DNA of 64,000 bases from SAR116 cluster bacterium AG-325-I21 (GCA_003282865.1 QBYK01000003.1:1-64000), one strand, 5' to 3'. Positions 40,994-51,835 are shown, numbered from the stretch's first letter. Notes: generated by a model not told the origin, from the sequence alone. Program-made: numbers and translations.

Positions 40994-41905
40994 ATGGAAG
41001 CCCTCATTCTGACCATTCTTTTGACATCTGTGCCGCTAATTTTTGCTGCAACTGGCGAATTGGTTGCCGAACGCAGCGGTGTTCTTAATCTTGGTGTTGA
41101 AGGCATGATGCTGATGGGAGCGGTATCGGCCTTTGCAGCTACATCAGTTCTTGGCAGTCCTTATGTTGGTGTTTTTGCTGGAGCGGTTGCTGGGGCGGTC
41201 ACGGCAGTGGTTTTTGCGTTATTTGCGTTGGGATTGGCAACAAATCAGGTGGCAACGGGTCTTGCTCTGACTATTTTTGGGTCAGGCTTATCTGGTCTTG
41301 TTGGCGCGCCATTCGTTGGGAGAACTGTCGATGGCTTACCAGTGTTTGCGATACCGTTTCTGGCCGATATTCCCGTTCTTGGTAATTTGTTGTTTAAACA
41401 TGATATTATGGCCTATATGTCTGTTGCCTTTCTTGTAATTGTGGCTTTGTTCTTAAATCGGACCCGTGCTGGATTGGTATTACGCGCTGTAGGGAACAAC
41501 CACGACTCGGCGCATGCGCTTGGTTACCCAGTGCTTCTTGTGCGGTTCTATGCTGTTTCTTTTGGTGGTATGATGGCCGGGCTTGGAGGCGCGTATTTGC
41601 CGTTGGTTTTAACGCCACATTGGTCTGAAGGTATGACTGCGGGACGCGGTTGGATCGCTCTTGCACTTGTAGTCTTTGCATCCTGGATTCCATCACGTAT
41701 TCTAGCAGGAGCTTTGTTGTTTGGCGGTATCACAATCATGCAACTGGCTGGGCAAGCACGCGGATGGACAATTCCATCGCAAATGCTGTCTATGATGCCT
41801 TATATTGCAACGATCTTGGTGCTAGTTATCATCGCACGAAATCGGCGGTTTGCACTAATAAATTCCCCCGCCTGTCTTGGCAGAATTTATATGCAAAATA
41901 AATAG
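40994..41905 (+). CDS. ABC transporter permease (BMP/nucleoside type)
   Basis: ATGELVAERSGVLNLGVEGMMLMGAV. Confidence 0.94.
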   Translation: MEALILTILLTSVPLIFAATGELVAERSGVLNLGVEGMMLMGAVSAFAATSVLGSPYVGVFAGAVAGAVTAVVFALFALGLATNQVATGLALTIFGSGLSGLVGAPFVGRTVDGLPVFAIPFLADIPVLGNLLFKHDIMAYMSVAFLVIVALFLNRTRAGLVLRAVGNNHDSAHALGYPVLLVRFYAVSFGGMMAGLGGAYLPLVLTPHWSEGMTAGRGWIALALVVFASWIPSRILAGALLFGGITIMQLAGQARGWTIPSQMLSMMPYIATILVLVIIARNRRFALINSPACLGRIYMQNK

Positions 41906-41962
41906 CATCCTATGAATTTGGGTTTACTTAAAATATTAAACATTTGGTGAAGGGAGATTTTT

Positions 41963-43093
41963 ATGAATAACAAATATGTGATAGCGGCACTCGGTGCCCT
42001 TGTTTTAGGGGCGGTATATTGGATGGTTGTCGGTGAAAAAAGCAGCCAAGTTGCAGAAAAAGCCAGTGATAAAGTTAAGGTTGGATTCGTCTATTTGACA
42101 ACACCAGGCGATCACGGATGGACCTACGCGCATGAATTAGGACGCCAGCAGGTTGAAAAGCATTTTGGTGACAAGGTTGAAACCAGCTATGTCGAAAATG
42201 TGCCAGAGGGTCCGGATGCTGCAAGGGTCATCCGCGAATTGGCAAAAAAGGGCAATAATATTATTTTTACAACGTCCTTTGGGTATATGGATCCCACCAT
42301 AAAAGTGGCTAAAGAATTTCCTGATGTGAAATTTGAGCATATCTCTGGTTATAAGCGTGCAGAAAATGTCGCAACGGGAAATATTCGCTATTACGAAGGC
42401 CGTTATGTGCAGGGTATTGTTGCCGGTATGATGACCAAAAGTAACAAGGTTGGCTATCTGGCATCATTCCCAATCCCAGAGGTGATCCAGGGTATTAACG
42501 CTTTTGGTCTTGGTCTGCGGTCAGTTAACCCTGATGCAGAACTATCAATCATTTGGGTTAATTCTTGGTATGATCCGGTAAAAGAAGCTGATGCGGCAAA
42601 AGTTCATATCGCCGAAGGCGCCGACATTTTGGCCCAACATACAGACAGTCCAGCCATGTTGCAGGCTGCCGAAAAGGCTGGCATTTATGGGTTTGGTCAG
42701 GCAAGTGATATGAAGGCATTTGCGCCAAAGGCGCAGTTGTTTAGCTCGGTTAACAATTGGGGACCACATTATGTAAATAAAATTCAAAAGCTACTGGATG
42801 GTTCTTGGTCAACTGGTGATGGCCCCGACCATTGGGCTGGCAATGACTGGGTTGGAATGGCTGATGATTATCTAGTGTTAACATCATTTGACAACATGCC
42901 TGCTGACGTTGCCGAGGCAGCCAAAAAAGCGGCCGCTGACATCAAGTCAGGCAAAAATAAAATCTTCACAGGCCCGATCAAGGATAATTCTGGTACACTT
43001 CGGGTCCCTGCTGGAAAAACCCTGAATGATGGAGAGTTGTTCACTACGCTTGATTATTATGTTGAAGGCGTGAAGGGTAAGATTCCTGGTTGA
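41963..43093 (+). CDS. BMP family substrate-binding protein
   Basis: KVGFVYLTTPGDHGWTYAHELGRQ; YEGRYVQGIVAGMMTKSNKVGYLASFPIPEV; ILAQHTDSPAMLQAAEK. Confidence 0.94.
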   Translation: MNNKYVIAALGALVLGAVYWMVVGEKSSQVAEKASDKVKVGFVYLTTPGDHGWTYAHELGRQQVEKHFGDKVETSYVENVPEGPDAARVIRELAKKGNNIIFTTSFGYMDPTIKVAKEFPDVKFEHISGYKRAENVATGNIRYYEGRYVQGIVAGMMTKSNKVGYLASFPIPEVIQGINAFGLGLRSVNPDAELSIIWVNSWYDPVKEADAAKVHIAEGADILAQHTDSPAMLQAAEKAGIYGFGQASDMKAFAPKAQLFSSVNNWGPHYVNKIQKLLDGSWSTGDGPDHWAGNDWVGMADDYLVLTSFDNMPADVAEAAKKAAADIKSGKNKIFTGPIKDNSGTLRVPAGKTLNDGELFTTLDYYVEGVKGKIPG

Positions 43094-43138
43094 TCTTGAT
43101 CACAAAGTAAACTGAAAAAAGAAACTGAATGGGAAAAG

Positions 43139-43165
43139 GGCGTCGTTATTAGCGACGCCTTTTTT
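43139..43165 (+). terminator. rho-independent terminator after the BMP operon
   Basis: GGCGTCG-TTATTAG-CGACGCC followed by TTTTTT. Confidence 0.9.
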
Positions 43166-43285
43166 GTCATAATGAGTTTGCACCAATTGTTGTTCGTTGT
43201 TGGCCTCTGACCTAATTTTTTTGTTTGTCGGAGTGTTGTTAAAAAAAAACTGTTCTTTCGAGATGTTTTTGCGCAATATGCCCAA

Positions 43286-44260
43286 ATGACAAAACATGAC
43301 AAACCAACAATTTTTGTGACCCGACGCTGGCCGGCCGAAGCCGAAGCTGCGCTTTCCCAACATTTTTCTCCAACGTTTAATGAGGAAGATACGCCGCTTT
43401 CCGCGGCTGAAATGGCGACTGGTTTCGCTAGCCATGATGCAATTGCTCCAACAGTTTCTGATCAGATCGGTAGCGATATTATCTTAGCGGGTGCAAATGG
43501 CTCTGGTCGGCTAATTGCTAATTTTGGCGTTGGGGTAAACCATATTGACCTCGAGGCCGCCGCTGCAGCTGGCATCCATGTCAGTAACACTCCCGGTGTG
43601 CTGACTGATGCGACTGCAGATCTCGCATTGACACTGATTTTAATGCTGACACGTAGGGCTGGCGAAGGGGAACGCGAGCTGCGATCTGGGTCTTGGGATG
43701 GCTGGCGTCCAACTCATATGATGGGACGTGCTTTGCAAGGGAAAACACTTGGTATTATTGGGATGGGCCGAATAGGAAAGGCTGTTGCGCGTCGGGCGGC
43801 GCTTGGATTTGGCATGGATATTGTCTTTCAAAACCGCTCCCAAGTAACTGATACGTTTGATTATTCTGCGAGTCAGCTTGATGACGTGGATAGCGTGTGC
43901 CGCGTTGCTGATATCGTCTCTTTGCATTGCGCGGCAAGCCCGCAGACCTATCATGTTATAAATTCTGAGCGCCTTGGTATTATGAAGCAGGACGCGTGCC
44001 TCATAAATACCGCACGAGGCGATGTTGTGGATGAAACCGCGCTTGCTGAAGCCCTTTGTGAGAGGCGCATTGGTGGAGCAGGGTTGGATGTGTTTCAAGG
44101 TGAACCGCTAATCGATCCCGCACTGCTATCAGCGCCAAACACTGTTTTACTGCCGCATCTTGGATCGGCTACTGTTGAAACACGCACTGCTATGGGATTG
44201 AAAGTTGTTGAAAATGCACGAGCCTTTTTTTCGAGCAAGAGCTTGATAGACCCTGTTTGA
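43286..44260 (+). CDS. D-2-hydroxyacid dehydrogenase (glyoxylate/hydroxypyruvate reductase-like)
   Basis: LIANFGVGVNHIDLEAAAAAGIHVSNTPGVLTDATADLAL; LGIIGMGRIGKAVARRA; INTARGDVVDE. Confidence 0.94.
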   Translation: MTKHDKPTIFVTRRWPAEAEAALSQHFSPTFNEEDTPLSAAEMATGFASHDAIAPTVSDQIGSDIILAGANGSGRLIANFGVGVNHIDLEAAAAAGIHVSNTPGVLTDATADLALTLILMLTRRAGEGERELRSGSWDGWRPTHMMGRALQGKTLGIIGMGRIGKAVARRAALGFGMDIVFQNRSQVTDTFDYSASQLDDVDSVCRVADIVSLHCAASPQTYHVINSERLGIMKQDACLINTARGDVVDETALAEALCERRIGGAGLDVFQGEPLIDPALLSAPNTVLLPHLGSATVETRTAMGLKVVENARAFFSSKSLIDPV

Positions 44261-44273
44261 ACAAGGGGCGTGC

Positions 44274-45557
44274 ATGCCGTTTAAAAAGATAATATCTGAT
44301 GGATTTTCTGCGGCACTCGCGGCTGGGATCCCTGATCAAATTACCAAAGACGCTTTCCTTCAACTTGATCAACCGCCGAGCCATGTTATCGCACTGGGCA
44401 AAGCTGCCGGAGCAATGGCTGATGCGGTGCGTAATTGTGGGTATGATGGTCCTGGGATTGTCATCACAACTGATGAAAACCATCGCTATATCGATGGTTT
44501 CAATTGTTTCGCCAGTGCTCACCCGGTTCCTGATAAACGTGGGCTAGAAGCTACTAATGCTGTTGAAACGCTTGTATCTGGACTTGGTGAGACCGATCAT
44601 TTGCTGCTGCTTATCAGCGGTGGTGGTTCAGCATTATTACCAGCGCCAGCAAGTGGTATTTCCCTCAGTCAAAAAATAGCCTTGAATGACGTGTTGCTCG
44701 CCAGCGGACTTGATATCCATGCGATGAATACTGTACGGCGACTGTTTTCAAGATTAAAAGGTGGACAGTTGGCTCGGTTGGCGGCTCCGGCCCGCATAAC
44801 CCAATTTTTGTTATCAGATGTACCGGGTAATGCACCGGAGTCGATTGCGAGTGGCCTCGCCGTCGCTGATCCGGTGCCGCTCGATGATGCGCTTGCGCTA
44901 ATCCGTACCCAAAAGATTGATCGACTGGATTTTGTAATGCCACATTTGGAGTCCATTATATTTAATGATGTGGCGGGTCCGGTGCGGCCGGGTGATCCGG
45001 TTCTTGATCGGGTCACAACGCGAATTTTAGCAAGTAATGCCCAATGCCGGGAGGCGGCTGCCAGTTATGTCAAGTCCGTCATGCCGGAGCTTAAGCACCT
45101 TGATGTGCCTGAACTCGATGGTGAAGCAACAGAAATGGCCCGCCGCCTTGCAGCACTGGTAATTGAACAGCATAATCAAAATGAAAATCCAGCTAGGCCA
45201 TTTGGTTTTGTTACTGGCGGCGAGACGACTGTTACGCTTGAAATGTCTAATTCTGGCAAAGGGGGGCGCTCACAAGAATTGGCACTTGCTTTTGCGCTAT
45301 TAATGCGGGATGCCGGTTTGGGAGCTCCACAACGGTGGGTAATACTTGCGGCAGGAACTGATGGTCGTGATGGACCGACAGATGCTGCTGGCGGACTTCT
45401 TACATCAGAGCAATATTTTGACCGGGACGCCGCTAGCGCCGCTCTTTTAGAGCATGCCAGTTATGATTACCTTCGGACTTATGATCAATTGCTAACAACT
45501 GGTGCAACCGGTACCAATCTTGCTGATCTAGTTTTGGTAATTGCTCAATCTATATGA
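44274..45557 (+). CDS. glycerate kinase type 2 (DUF4147/MOFRL)
   Basis: VIALGKAAGAMADAV, LISGGGSALLPAPASGISL, MNTVRRLFSRLKGGQLA, AGTDGRDGPTDAAGG. Confidence 0.95.
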   Translation: MPFKKIISDGFSAALAAGIPDQITKDAFLQLDQPPSHVIALGKAAGAMADAVRNCGYDGPGIVITTDENHRYIDGFNCFASAHPVPDKRGLEATNAVETLVSGLGETDHLLLLISGGGSALLPAPASGISLSQKIALNDVLLASGLDIHAMNTVRRLFSRLKGGQLARLAAPARITQFLLSDVPGNAPESIASGLAVADPVPLDDALALIRTQKIDRLDFVMPHLESIIFNDVAGPVRPGDPVLDRVTTRILASNAQCREAAASYVKSVMPELKHLDVPELDGEATEMARRLAALVIEQHNQNENPARPFGFVTGGETTVTLEMSNSGKGGRSQELALAFALLMRDAGLGAPQRWVILAAGTDGRDGPTDAAGGLLTSEQYFDRDAASAALLEHASYDYLRTYDQLLTTGATGTNLADLVLVIAQSI

Positions 45558-45731
45558 TATTATTAAAAAACATACGTAAAACGGTTTACTTTTGATACAA
45601 TATTACAAGAGGCGCCGGGTAAAATCAAACCCCTGACCGACCCAGCTTTGCGATGCAGAATTGCGAATTAAACGAACTCTCCCAAGCCGTTTTCATCCAA
45701 CAGAACTCCACATCGTAAAGACTTAGAATCA

Positions 45732-45779
45732 GTTGTTCTTTTAACGCGTTGTTCTTTCAAAGCATTGTTTTTTCATAGT
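45732..45779. repeat. three degenerate tandem 16-bp units
   Basis: gttgttcttttaacgc / gttgttctttcaaagc / attgttttttcatagt. Confidence 0.5.
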
Positions 45780-45953
45780 AACGGATATGCGCAGGTGTGT
45801 ACTGTAGCATGTTCTTAAAGAAAGGAAAAAAGTAAAAATTTAAAAATTGTAAATTATTTACAACTTTTGTTAATTGAGTAATCTTATATTTGACTTGAGT
45901 CGATTTTTTTATTTAAGCACGGGACCTTTTAAGGGCAGTGATAGGAAAATAGG

Positions 45954-47405
45954 ATGCAGGAAAAAATTCTTGTTGGACATAAACTACGTCGGTTTCGGAA
46001 GACGATTGGGTTATCACAAACCGCAATGGCAGATGCGCTAGAGATTAGCCCCTCGTATTTAAACCTCTTAGAACATAATCAACGTCCGCTTACCGTCGGT
46101 TTGTTGTTTCGCCTTGGAAATAGTTTTGACATTGATCTTAAGGACTTTGCTGAGGATGATGCGGCAAGCCTATCAACAGGAATGTCGGAGATTTTTGCTG
46201 ATCCATTGTTGGCTGATGAACAAGTGCCACGACGCGAGATACAAGATATGATCACTGCCGCCCCGGGAGCGGCACGCGGGCTCATCACGTTATTTCAAGC
46301 GTACCGCAAGGTGCGGGACGAACTGGAAGCTACCGCAGGTGATGGTGTTAGTATGCAGATGAGCAATCCAATTGAAAAGGTTCGCACAACCCTGCAAAAA
46401 GCCAATAACTATTTTGCGGTTCTGGAGGATGCTGCTGATGAGTTGCGCAGCGCAGCCAAAATTGTACCGGTTAACGATTTTGGCCTGACGGGCGATAATA
46501 CGCTTATAAGTTTAGCCGCTTATGTAACTGAAACGCTCGGTCTTCGAGTACGTATAATGCCTGTTTAGGTTATGCAAAATCAGCTTCGACGCTATGATCT
46601 GCATCGTCGCGAAATATTAATCAGTGAGGCGCTGCTTGGCTCGCAAAGGCAATTTCATCTTTTGATCCAAATAGCTTTGCTTAGCCAACATACGGCGCTG
46701 GACAAAATTTGTGAAGATTATGCAGCGCACGATTTACAAACAAAATCATTGTTAAAAATCACTCTTGCCGGCTATTTTGCTGGCGCGGTAATGATGCCAT
46801 ATTCGGCATTTTTGGATTCCGCCAAGAGTCTAAAATATGATCTTGATTTATTAGGACGCCGGTTTGGCTGTAGCTTTGAACAAGTGTGCCATCGCTTAAC
46901 AACATTGAATGCGCCAAATATGCGCGGCATTCCCTTTTTTTTCATTCGTGTTGATGATGCAGGTAATATTTCCAAACGCCTTGCTGCCGCCGGAATGCAA
47001 TTCGCAACAAATGTTGGAGCCTGTTCAAAATGGACCATGCATAAGGCATTTCGTACGCCGGAAAAAATACTTACACAAGCTGCAGAACTGCCGAATGGTC
47101 AAAAATATTTTATGCTGGCGCGTACTGCTCCACCTTTGTGGTCACCCAGCTTGGCGCAGTCCCCTGAGTTTGCAGTAACACTCGGCTGCGAGTTGCACCA
47201 TGCGCGAGACATGATTTATGCTGATCAAATCGACGTTTCCAAAACTGCCCGGTTGGATGCAATTGGCGTGGGCTGCTCGGTCTGTGAGCGGATGGATTGC
47301 ACGCAACGTGCGCACCCACCAATTGGACATGAATTGCGTTTTGACGGTCCTACGCGCCGCATCGGGTTATACGATCTTGGAAACAAGGTAAATATCAATA
47401 AATAA
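45954..47405 (+). pseudogene. XRE/ScfR-type (DUF2083, ImmA/IrrE-like) transcriptional regulator interrupted by an in-frame TAG
   Basis: 45954..46568 (HTH: LRRFRKTIGLSQTAMADALEISPSYLNLLEHNQRPLT) and 46572..47405 (QVCHRLTTLNAPNMRGIPFFFIRVDDAGNISKR) share a frame and are separated by one TAG at 46566-46568. May be a functional split or readthrough rather than a true pseudogene. Confidence 0.75.
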
Positions 47406-47630
47406 GTGATGTTGTGGGATTAGTATATCAGGTCACGATGGGGAGTGTTGGGTTTGTATTTGTCGATCATGGATAATCATATTTTGTAAATGACATATGA
47501 TATTTATTTGCAATGCCTTTTGCACTGGATTTTTTGCCAGGCGAGTTTAAAAAGAATTTATGATCTGCTACCTTGTGCTGTCGTTGAAATTCATCTTTAG
47601 TTTAACGTCATCAGCGTCAAACTCTCGATA

Positions 47631-49055
47631 ATGTGCAAAAGTGGTAACGGGCCACTAGTGCAAAATAACAAACAATTTGATCGTAGATTTAATAAAAATG
47701 ACGGGAGGTTATCCATCTACGGATTAACGCCAAAAGTTGAAACGGCGATTGTTGACGCGGTGCAGAAAAGCGCTGTACAGCGTGTGCGTACATTAATGGC
47801 ACCACTACATCCCGCTGATCAGGCTGATTTGCTAGAACGGATGCCCTCTGAGATTGCGGGATCACTAATTGGATTTCTTGACGATCATCTCAATGCGGAA
47901 ACTCTTACTTACTTAAACGGAAATACGCGTGGACAAATTGTAAAAGTGTTGGGAGCAAAAGCGTTAGCGCGTCACTTGCACAAATTGTCCACTGACGATG
48001 CAATTGATATTGTTGAGAAACTGCAGAAGAATGCTCTGACTGATGTTCTCGCAGCTCTGTCCAACGAAAAACGAGTGCTTGTTGAAGAAAGTCTGTCTTT
48101 TCCTAAAGACTCAGCAGGCCGCCTTATGCAGCGTGAAATAATCACAGTGCCATCATTCTGGACTGTTGGCCAGGCCATTGATTTTTTGCGGAGTGGTGAG
48201 ATAAAAACCCTAGATTTCTACCTGATTTTTGTAGTTGACCCGGCGCGAAAACCTCTCGGTGAGGTGCCGCTAAGCAAACTGCTTTGTACCCAAAGGCATT
48301 GCCGTATTCCGGAAATCATGGAGAGTGATTTCCGTTTGATTCCCGTAAATATGGACCAAGAGGAAGTGGCAGTTCTATTCCGGCGTTACGGCATGGTCAG
48401 TGCGGGGGTAGTGGATTTGCGTAACCGCCTTGTTGGAATGATTAAAATTGACGACGTGATTGATGTGATTGATGAGGAAGCGGAAGAAGATTTGATGGCT
48501 CTTGCCGGTGTTGGCGGGGCAAGCCTGCGCTCAAGCATCACTGAAACAATGAAGGGGCGCACTGCATGGCTGCTGGTGAATTTAGTTACAGCTATTTTGG
48601 CATCCGTCGTGATCGGCGTGTTTGACGGCACTATAGAGCAGCTTGTCGCGCTAGCCGTGCTGATGCCGATTGTGGCATCTATGGGCGGGAATGCGGGTAC
48701 CCAAACTATAGCGGTTGCGGTAAGGGCCATAGCTTTGCGTCAGCTTGACACAGCTTCAACACGCAATTTTATTTTTCGTGAGTTTCTGGTTGCATTGTTG
48801 AATGGGCTGGTATTTGCAGGTCTCGCTGGCCTTGTTTCTTTGTTTTGGTTTAGCGATCCTAAAATTGCCTTAATAATGGCTGTCGCCATGTTTGCAAATT
48901 TACTTATAGCGGGGCTTAGTGGCACATTGGTACCAGTGGGATTACTACGGTCCGGTGTTGATCCGGCGGTGGCATCAAGCGTCTTTGTAACGACCATAAC
49001 TGATGTTGTCGGCTTCTCCGTGTTTCTTGGTCTTGCGGCGCTGTATTTGATGTAA
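47631..49055 (+). CDS. mgtE: magnesium transporter MgtE
   Basis: MgtE_N and CBS region, then PIVASMGGNAGTQTIAVAVRAIAL and LFVTTITDVVGF-like C-terminus. Confidence 0.95.
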   Translation: MCKSGNGPLVQNNKQFDRRFNKNDGRLSIYGLTPKVETAIVDAVQKSAVQRVRTLMAPLHPADQADLLERMPSEIAGSLIGFLDDHLNAETLTYLNGNTRGQIVKVLGAKALARHLHKLSTDDAIDIVEKLQKNALTDVLAALSNEKRVLVEESLSFPKDSAGRLMQREIITVPSFWTVGQAIDFLRSGEIKTLDFYLIFVVDPARKPLGEVPLSKLLCTQRHCRIPEIMESDFRLIPVNMDQEEVAVLFRRYGMVSAGVVDLRNRLVGMIKIDDVIDVIDEEAEEDLMALAGVGGASLRSSITETMKGRTAWLLVNLVTAILASVVIGVFDGTIEQLVALAVLMPIVASMGGNAGTQTIAVAVRAIALRQLDTASTRNFIFREFLVALLNGLVFAGLAGLVSLFWFSDPKIALIMAVAMFANLLIAGLSGTLVPVGLLRSGVDPAVASSVFVTTITDVVGFSVFLGLAALYLM

Positions 49056-49156
49056 ATTGAGTTTTGCTTTGAACAATGCCGAACGACACCTAGATCAAGA
49101 TATAGTTAAAATAACAATTGCATTATGCGCTGCAACTTATTGAGGTATGATGATTT

Positions 49157-49570
49157 ATGACGGTTCATCTTAAAAAATTATCGGTTGGTTCTGCGTCGAT
49201 TAACAGTTTGCGTGGCTTCCAGGCCCAGCGCCTTGCCAATGGTGGCAGGTTGGTCCATATCACGCGCAACCGACCCCGCCGTGCTGAGGAGTTGCTCGAT
49301 GGTGGTTCTATATATTGGATCATTAAAGGTGTGATGACAGCACGCCAAGACATCCTTGATTTTATTGAGGCCCAGCGTGCAGATGGAAGTCCAGCTTGTG
49401 GAATTGTTCTATCGCCTAAAATTGTAACCGTTGCGCCAACGCGGATGCGTATTTTTCAAGGCTGGCGCTATCTCGAGGTAGCGGACGCTCCGATTGATAT
49501 TGGGATAGATAGCGATGAAAGTATGCCGGGCGAATTAATAGCAGAATTACGTGAGCTTGGCATTTTTTAG
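49157..49570 (+). CDS. DUF1489 family protein
   Basis: GGRLVHITRNRPRRAEELLDGGSIYWIIKGVMTARQDI; FQGWRYLE. Confidence 0.88.
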   Translation: MTVHLKKLSVGSASINSLRGFQAQRLANGGRLVHITRNRPRRAEELLDGGSIYWIIKGVMTARQDILDFIEAQRADGSPACGIVLSPKIVTVAPTRMRIFQGWRYLEVADAPIDIGIDSDESMPGELIAELRELGIF

Positions 49571-49641
49571 AAATTTTCTGACTTATACTCTCGGTTCAAA
49601 AATGATTGCTGATATTAGCAGCTTTACTCATGTCTCGAAAT

Positions 49642-50193
49642 CTACTTAGTACGCCGCCATGCCCATGGTTTTGTAAATGATCCACCCCATATTCCTACTT
49701 TATTCATTTTGGCAACGTTTTCATCCTCGCTGTAGAATGCGGAATATTGGCGGTAGGCTACCGCCAGCCCTTCCCTAACAAGTGCGGCTGCAACATCTGT
49801 TTCCCCGGCATAGCAGCGCATCACAAGTCGAGAATAGCGGTCCACATCCATCAGATCGCAGCTAATTTGGGGTACAGAATCGACCAATTTTTTTAACGCT
49901 TTCTGTGCCGCGATCCCGCAATCCCATTTCCTACCATCTACGTTGTTGCATTTCTGTTTTTTTTCCGGGGCATCTACACCAAAAAGACGAATCTTCAGCT
50001 TACCGCTCCGTAATGAGTCGCCATCGGTTATTTGAGTGATTTGAATACTGCCAGAAATCGAAAACGGTGCCTTTCTATCGTTAGCTGATGACGTTTCCAA
50101 ATGGAAGATTGTAGACAACCCGATTACAAATATCGTTGCAACTTTGCTGAGTAGTAAGAACTTGCATTTCAAAAGCTGTAAAAACTGTTTCAT
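49642..50193 (-). CDS. thermonuclease (SNase)-like protein
   Basis: ITDGDSLRSGKLKIRLFGVDAPE; DVDRYSRLVMRCY; LVREGLAVAYRQYS. Confidence 0.92.
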   Translation of the reverse strand: MKQFLQLLKCKFLLLSKVATIFVIGLSTIFHLETSSANDRKAPFSISGSIQITQITDGDSLRSGKLKIRLFGVDAPEKKQKCNNVDGRKWDCGIAAQKALKKLVDSVPQISCDLMDVDRYSRLVMRCYAGETDVAAALVREGLAVAYRQYSAFYSEDENVAKMNKVGIWGGSFTKPWAWRRTK

Positions 50194-50345
50194 AGAAAAA
50201 CGTTACTATTATTGTCATTGAAATCAATGCTAAATTTTTCCTCGTGTAAGTTTTCTATGTGAATTAAAAAAGGGAATTGGACTAAATGAGATAACTGGAG
50301 AGGTATTAAAAAGCTGCGATTAAGCAGCGTTCATAACCGACCCAC

Positions 50346-51638
50346 TTAATTGACGTAGGGGTTGTCTTTAAATGGGTCATTATCGTCGGCAGCCTGGTCC
50401 TGATCCATTACCCATTCCACCTCTGGGCTAAGATTTACCGCAACACCAGTTGCCGTATCTGGGATCGCAACAAATGCACCTTGAGCCACAGCTGGAACGG
50501 CGTTTCGGACGTTCATACGATAAATAATGAACCCTGATAAAGTAAAGAGAACAAACGCTATCGTTGGCATAAATGCCTTGGGATCAATGAGGTCAATAAC
50601 AAATGCCCCTAAGGGTGACCCCACCACTGCTCCTGCGCCGTTTACCATAAGCAAACCAGATGACATGGCCACCATTTGACTTGGAGTGAGGAAGTCGTTT
50701 GCATGCGCAATAAATAGAGAGTAAAGCGAAAAGATTAAACCACCAAAAATTAGCATTAAGACCAGCAATGTGAAAAAGCTATCAGGACCAAAAAGACCTG
50801 CAATACTGGCAGTTAAACCAGCAATAATTGCTGAAACAAGAATAACAGCACGCCGATCAAATTTATCAGAGAGCCTCCCGATTGGATATTGAAATACGAG
50901 TGTGCCAAGTGTGATTGCAGTAATGAAATAACCAATTTGAGTGTTGTTTAGACCGATTAAATTCCCATAAACGGCACCCATCCCAAAAATCATGGAAATA
51001 ATTACGCCGATGAGGGTCATGCCAAGGACCGATAGGGGTGAAACTAAAATTAATCGTCGAAAACTAATTCGCTCTGGAGCATTATAATTGGGTGCGGAGC
51101 TTGCTGTAATTAAGATTGGCACAACGGCAATTGAAATCATGACGGAGGCCAATAGAAATAGACCTGTGCCACCCTCCTGGCCTAACGAAACCATTATCTG
51201 GCCCGCCCCCATACCTCCCATATTTGTAATTGTGTAGATTGATAGAAGTTGACCACGGTTCTCATTGGTGGCCTTTTCATTCAGCCAGCTCTCACAAACA
51301 ATATACATACCTGCAAAACTAAAGCCGCTAGCAAATCTCATGGCTGCCCAGGCAGAGGGGTTCAGAAAAACCATATGTATCAGAACTGTTGCGGATGCGA
51401 TTGCTGCCATCGCACCGAACACACGCACATGTCCAACATTTGCTAAAATATTTGGTACAATTATTGAACCGATAAAAATCCCAGCAAACCAACCTGACAT
51501 CACAATACTTGTTGCAAAATTGCTGAATCCAACCTCAGGGGCGCGTGTTCCTAGCAAGACGACTTGCAAGCCGCTACCAGCACTAATAAGGAATAGGCCA
51601 AAAAAAAGGGTCCAGGTTGATATGATAGCCCTCAGCAT
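50346..51638 (-). CDS. MFS transporter (YcaD-like)
   Basis: 12 TM helices; FQYPIGRLSDKFDRRAV; ESWLNEKATNENRGQLLSIY. Confidence 0.92.
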   Translation of the reverse strand: MLRAIISTWTLFFGLFLISAGSGLQVVLLGTRAPEVGFSNFATSIVMSGWFAGIFIGSIIVPNILANVGHVRVFGAMAAIASATVLIHMVFLNPSAWAAMRFASGFSFAGMYIVCESWLNEKATNENRGQLLSIYTITNMGGMGAGQIMVSLGQEGGTGLFLLASVMISIAVVPILITASSAPNYNAPERISFRRLILVSPLSVLGMTLIGVIISMIFGMGAVYGNLIGLNNTQIGYFITAITLGTLVFQYPIGRLSDKFDRRAVILVSAIIAGLTASIAGLFGPDSFFTLLVLMLIFGGLIFSLYSLFIAHANDFLTPSQMVAMSSGLLMVNGAGAVVGSPLGAFVIDLIDPKAFMPTIAFVLFTLSGFIIYRMNVRNAVPAVAQGAFVAIPDTATGVAVNLSPEVEWVMDQDQAADDNDPFKDNPYVN

Positions 51639-51835
51639 AACGCCTGCCTCTAATGTGGAACATATCGATTTAACAATGTCGTCGTGTGCGGGGCGCTCCC
51701 CGGTATCATTGACAAGGTTGCACGCTATTAAGCTCAGACAATTTCTGTTTGCTTCTTAGATCTGGCAGGAGCTTTTAGTCTGTTCCAAAAACGTTGCTGC
51801 CTCGTCGTTTTAACAACATTATTATTGATTTAGAC

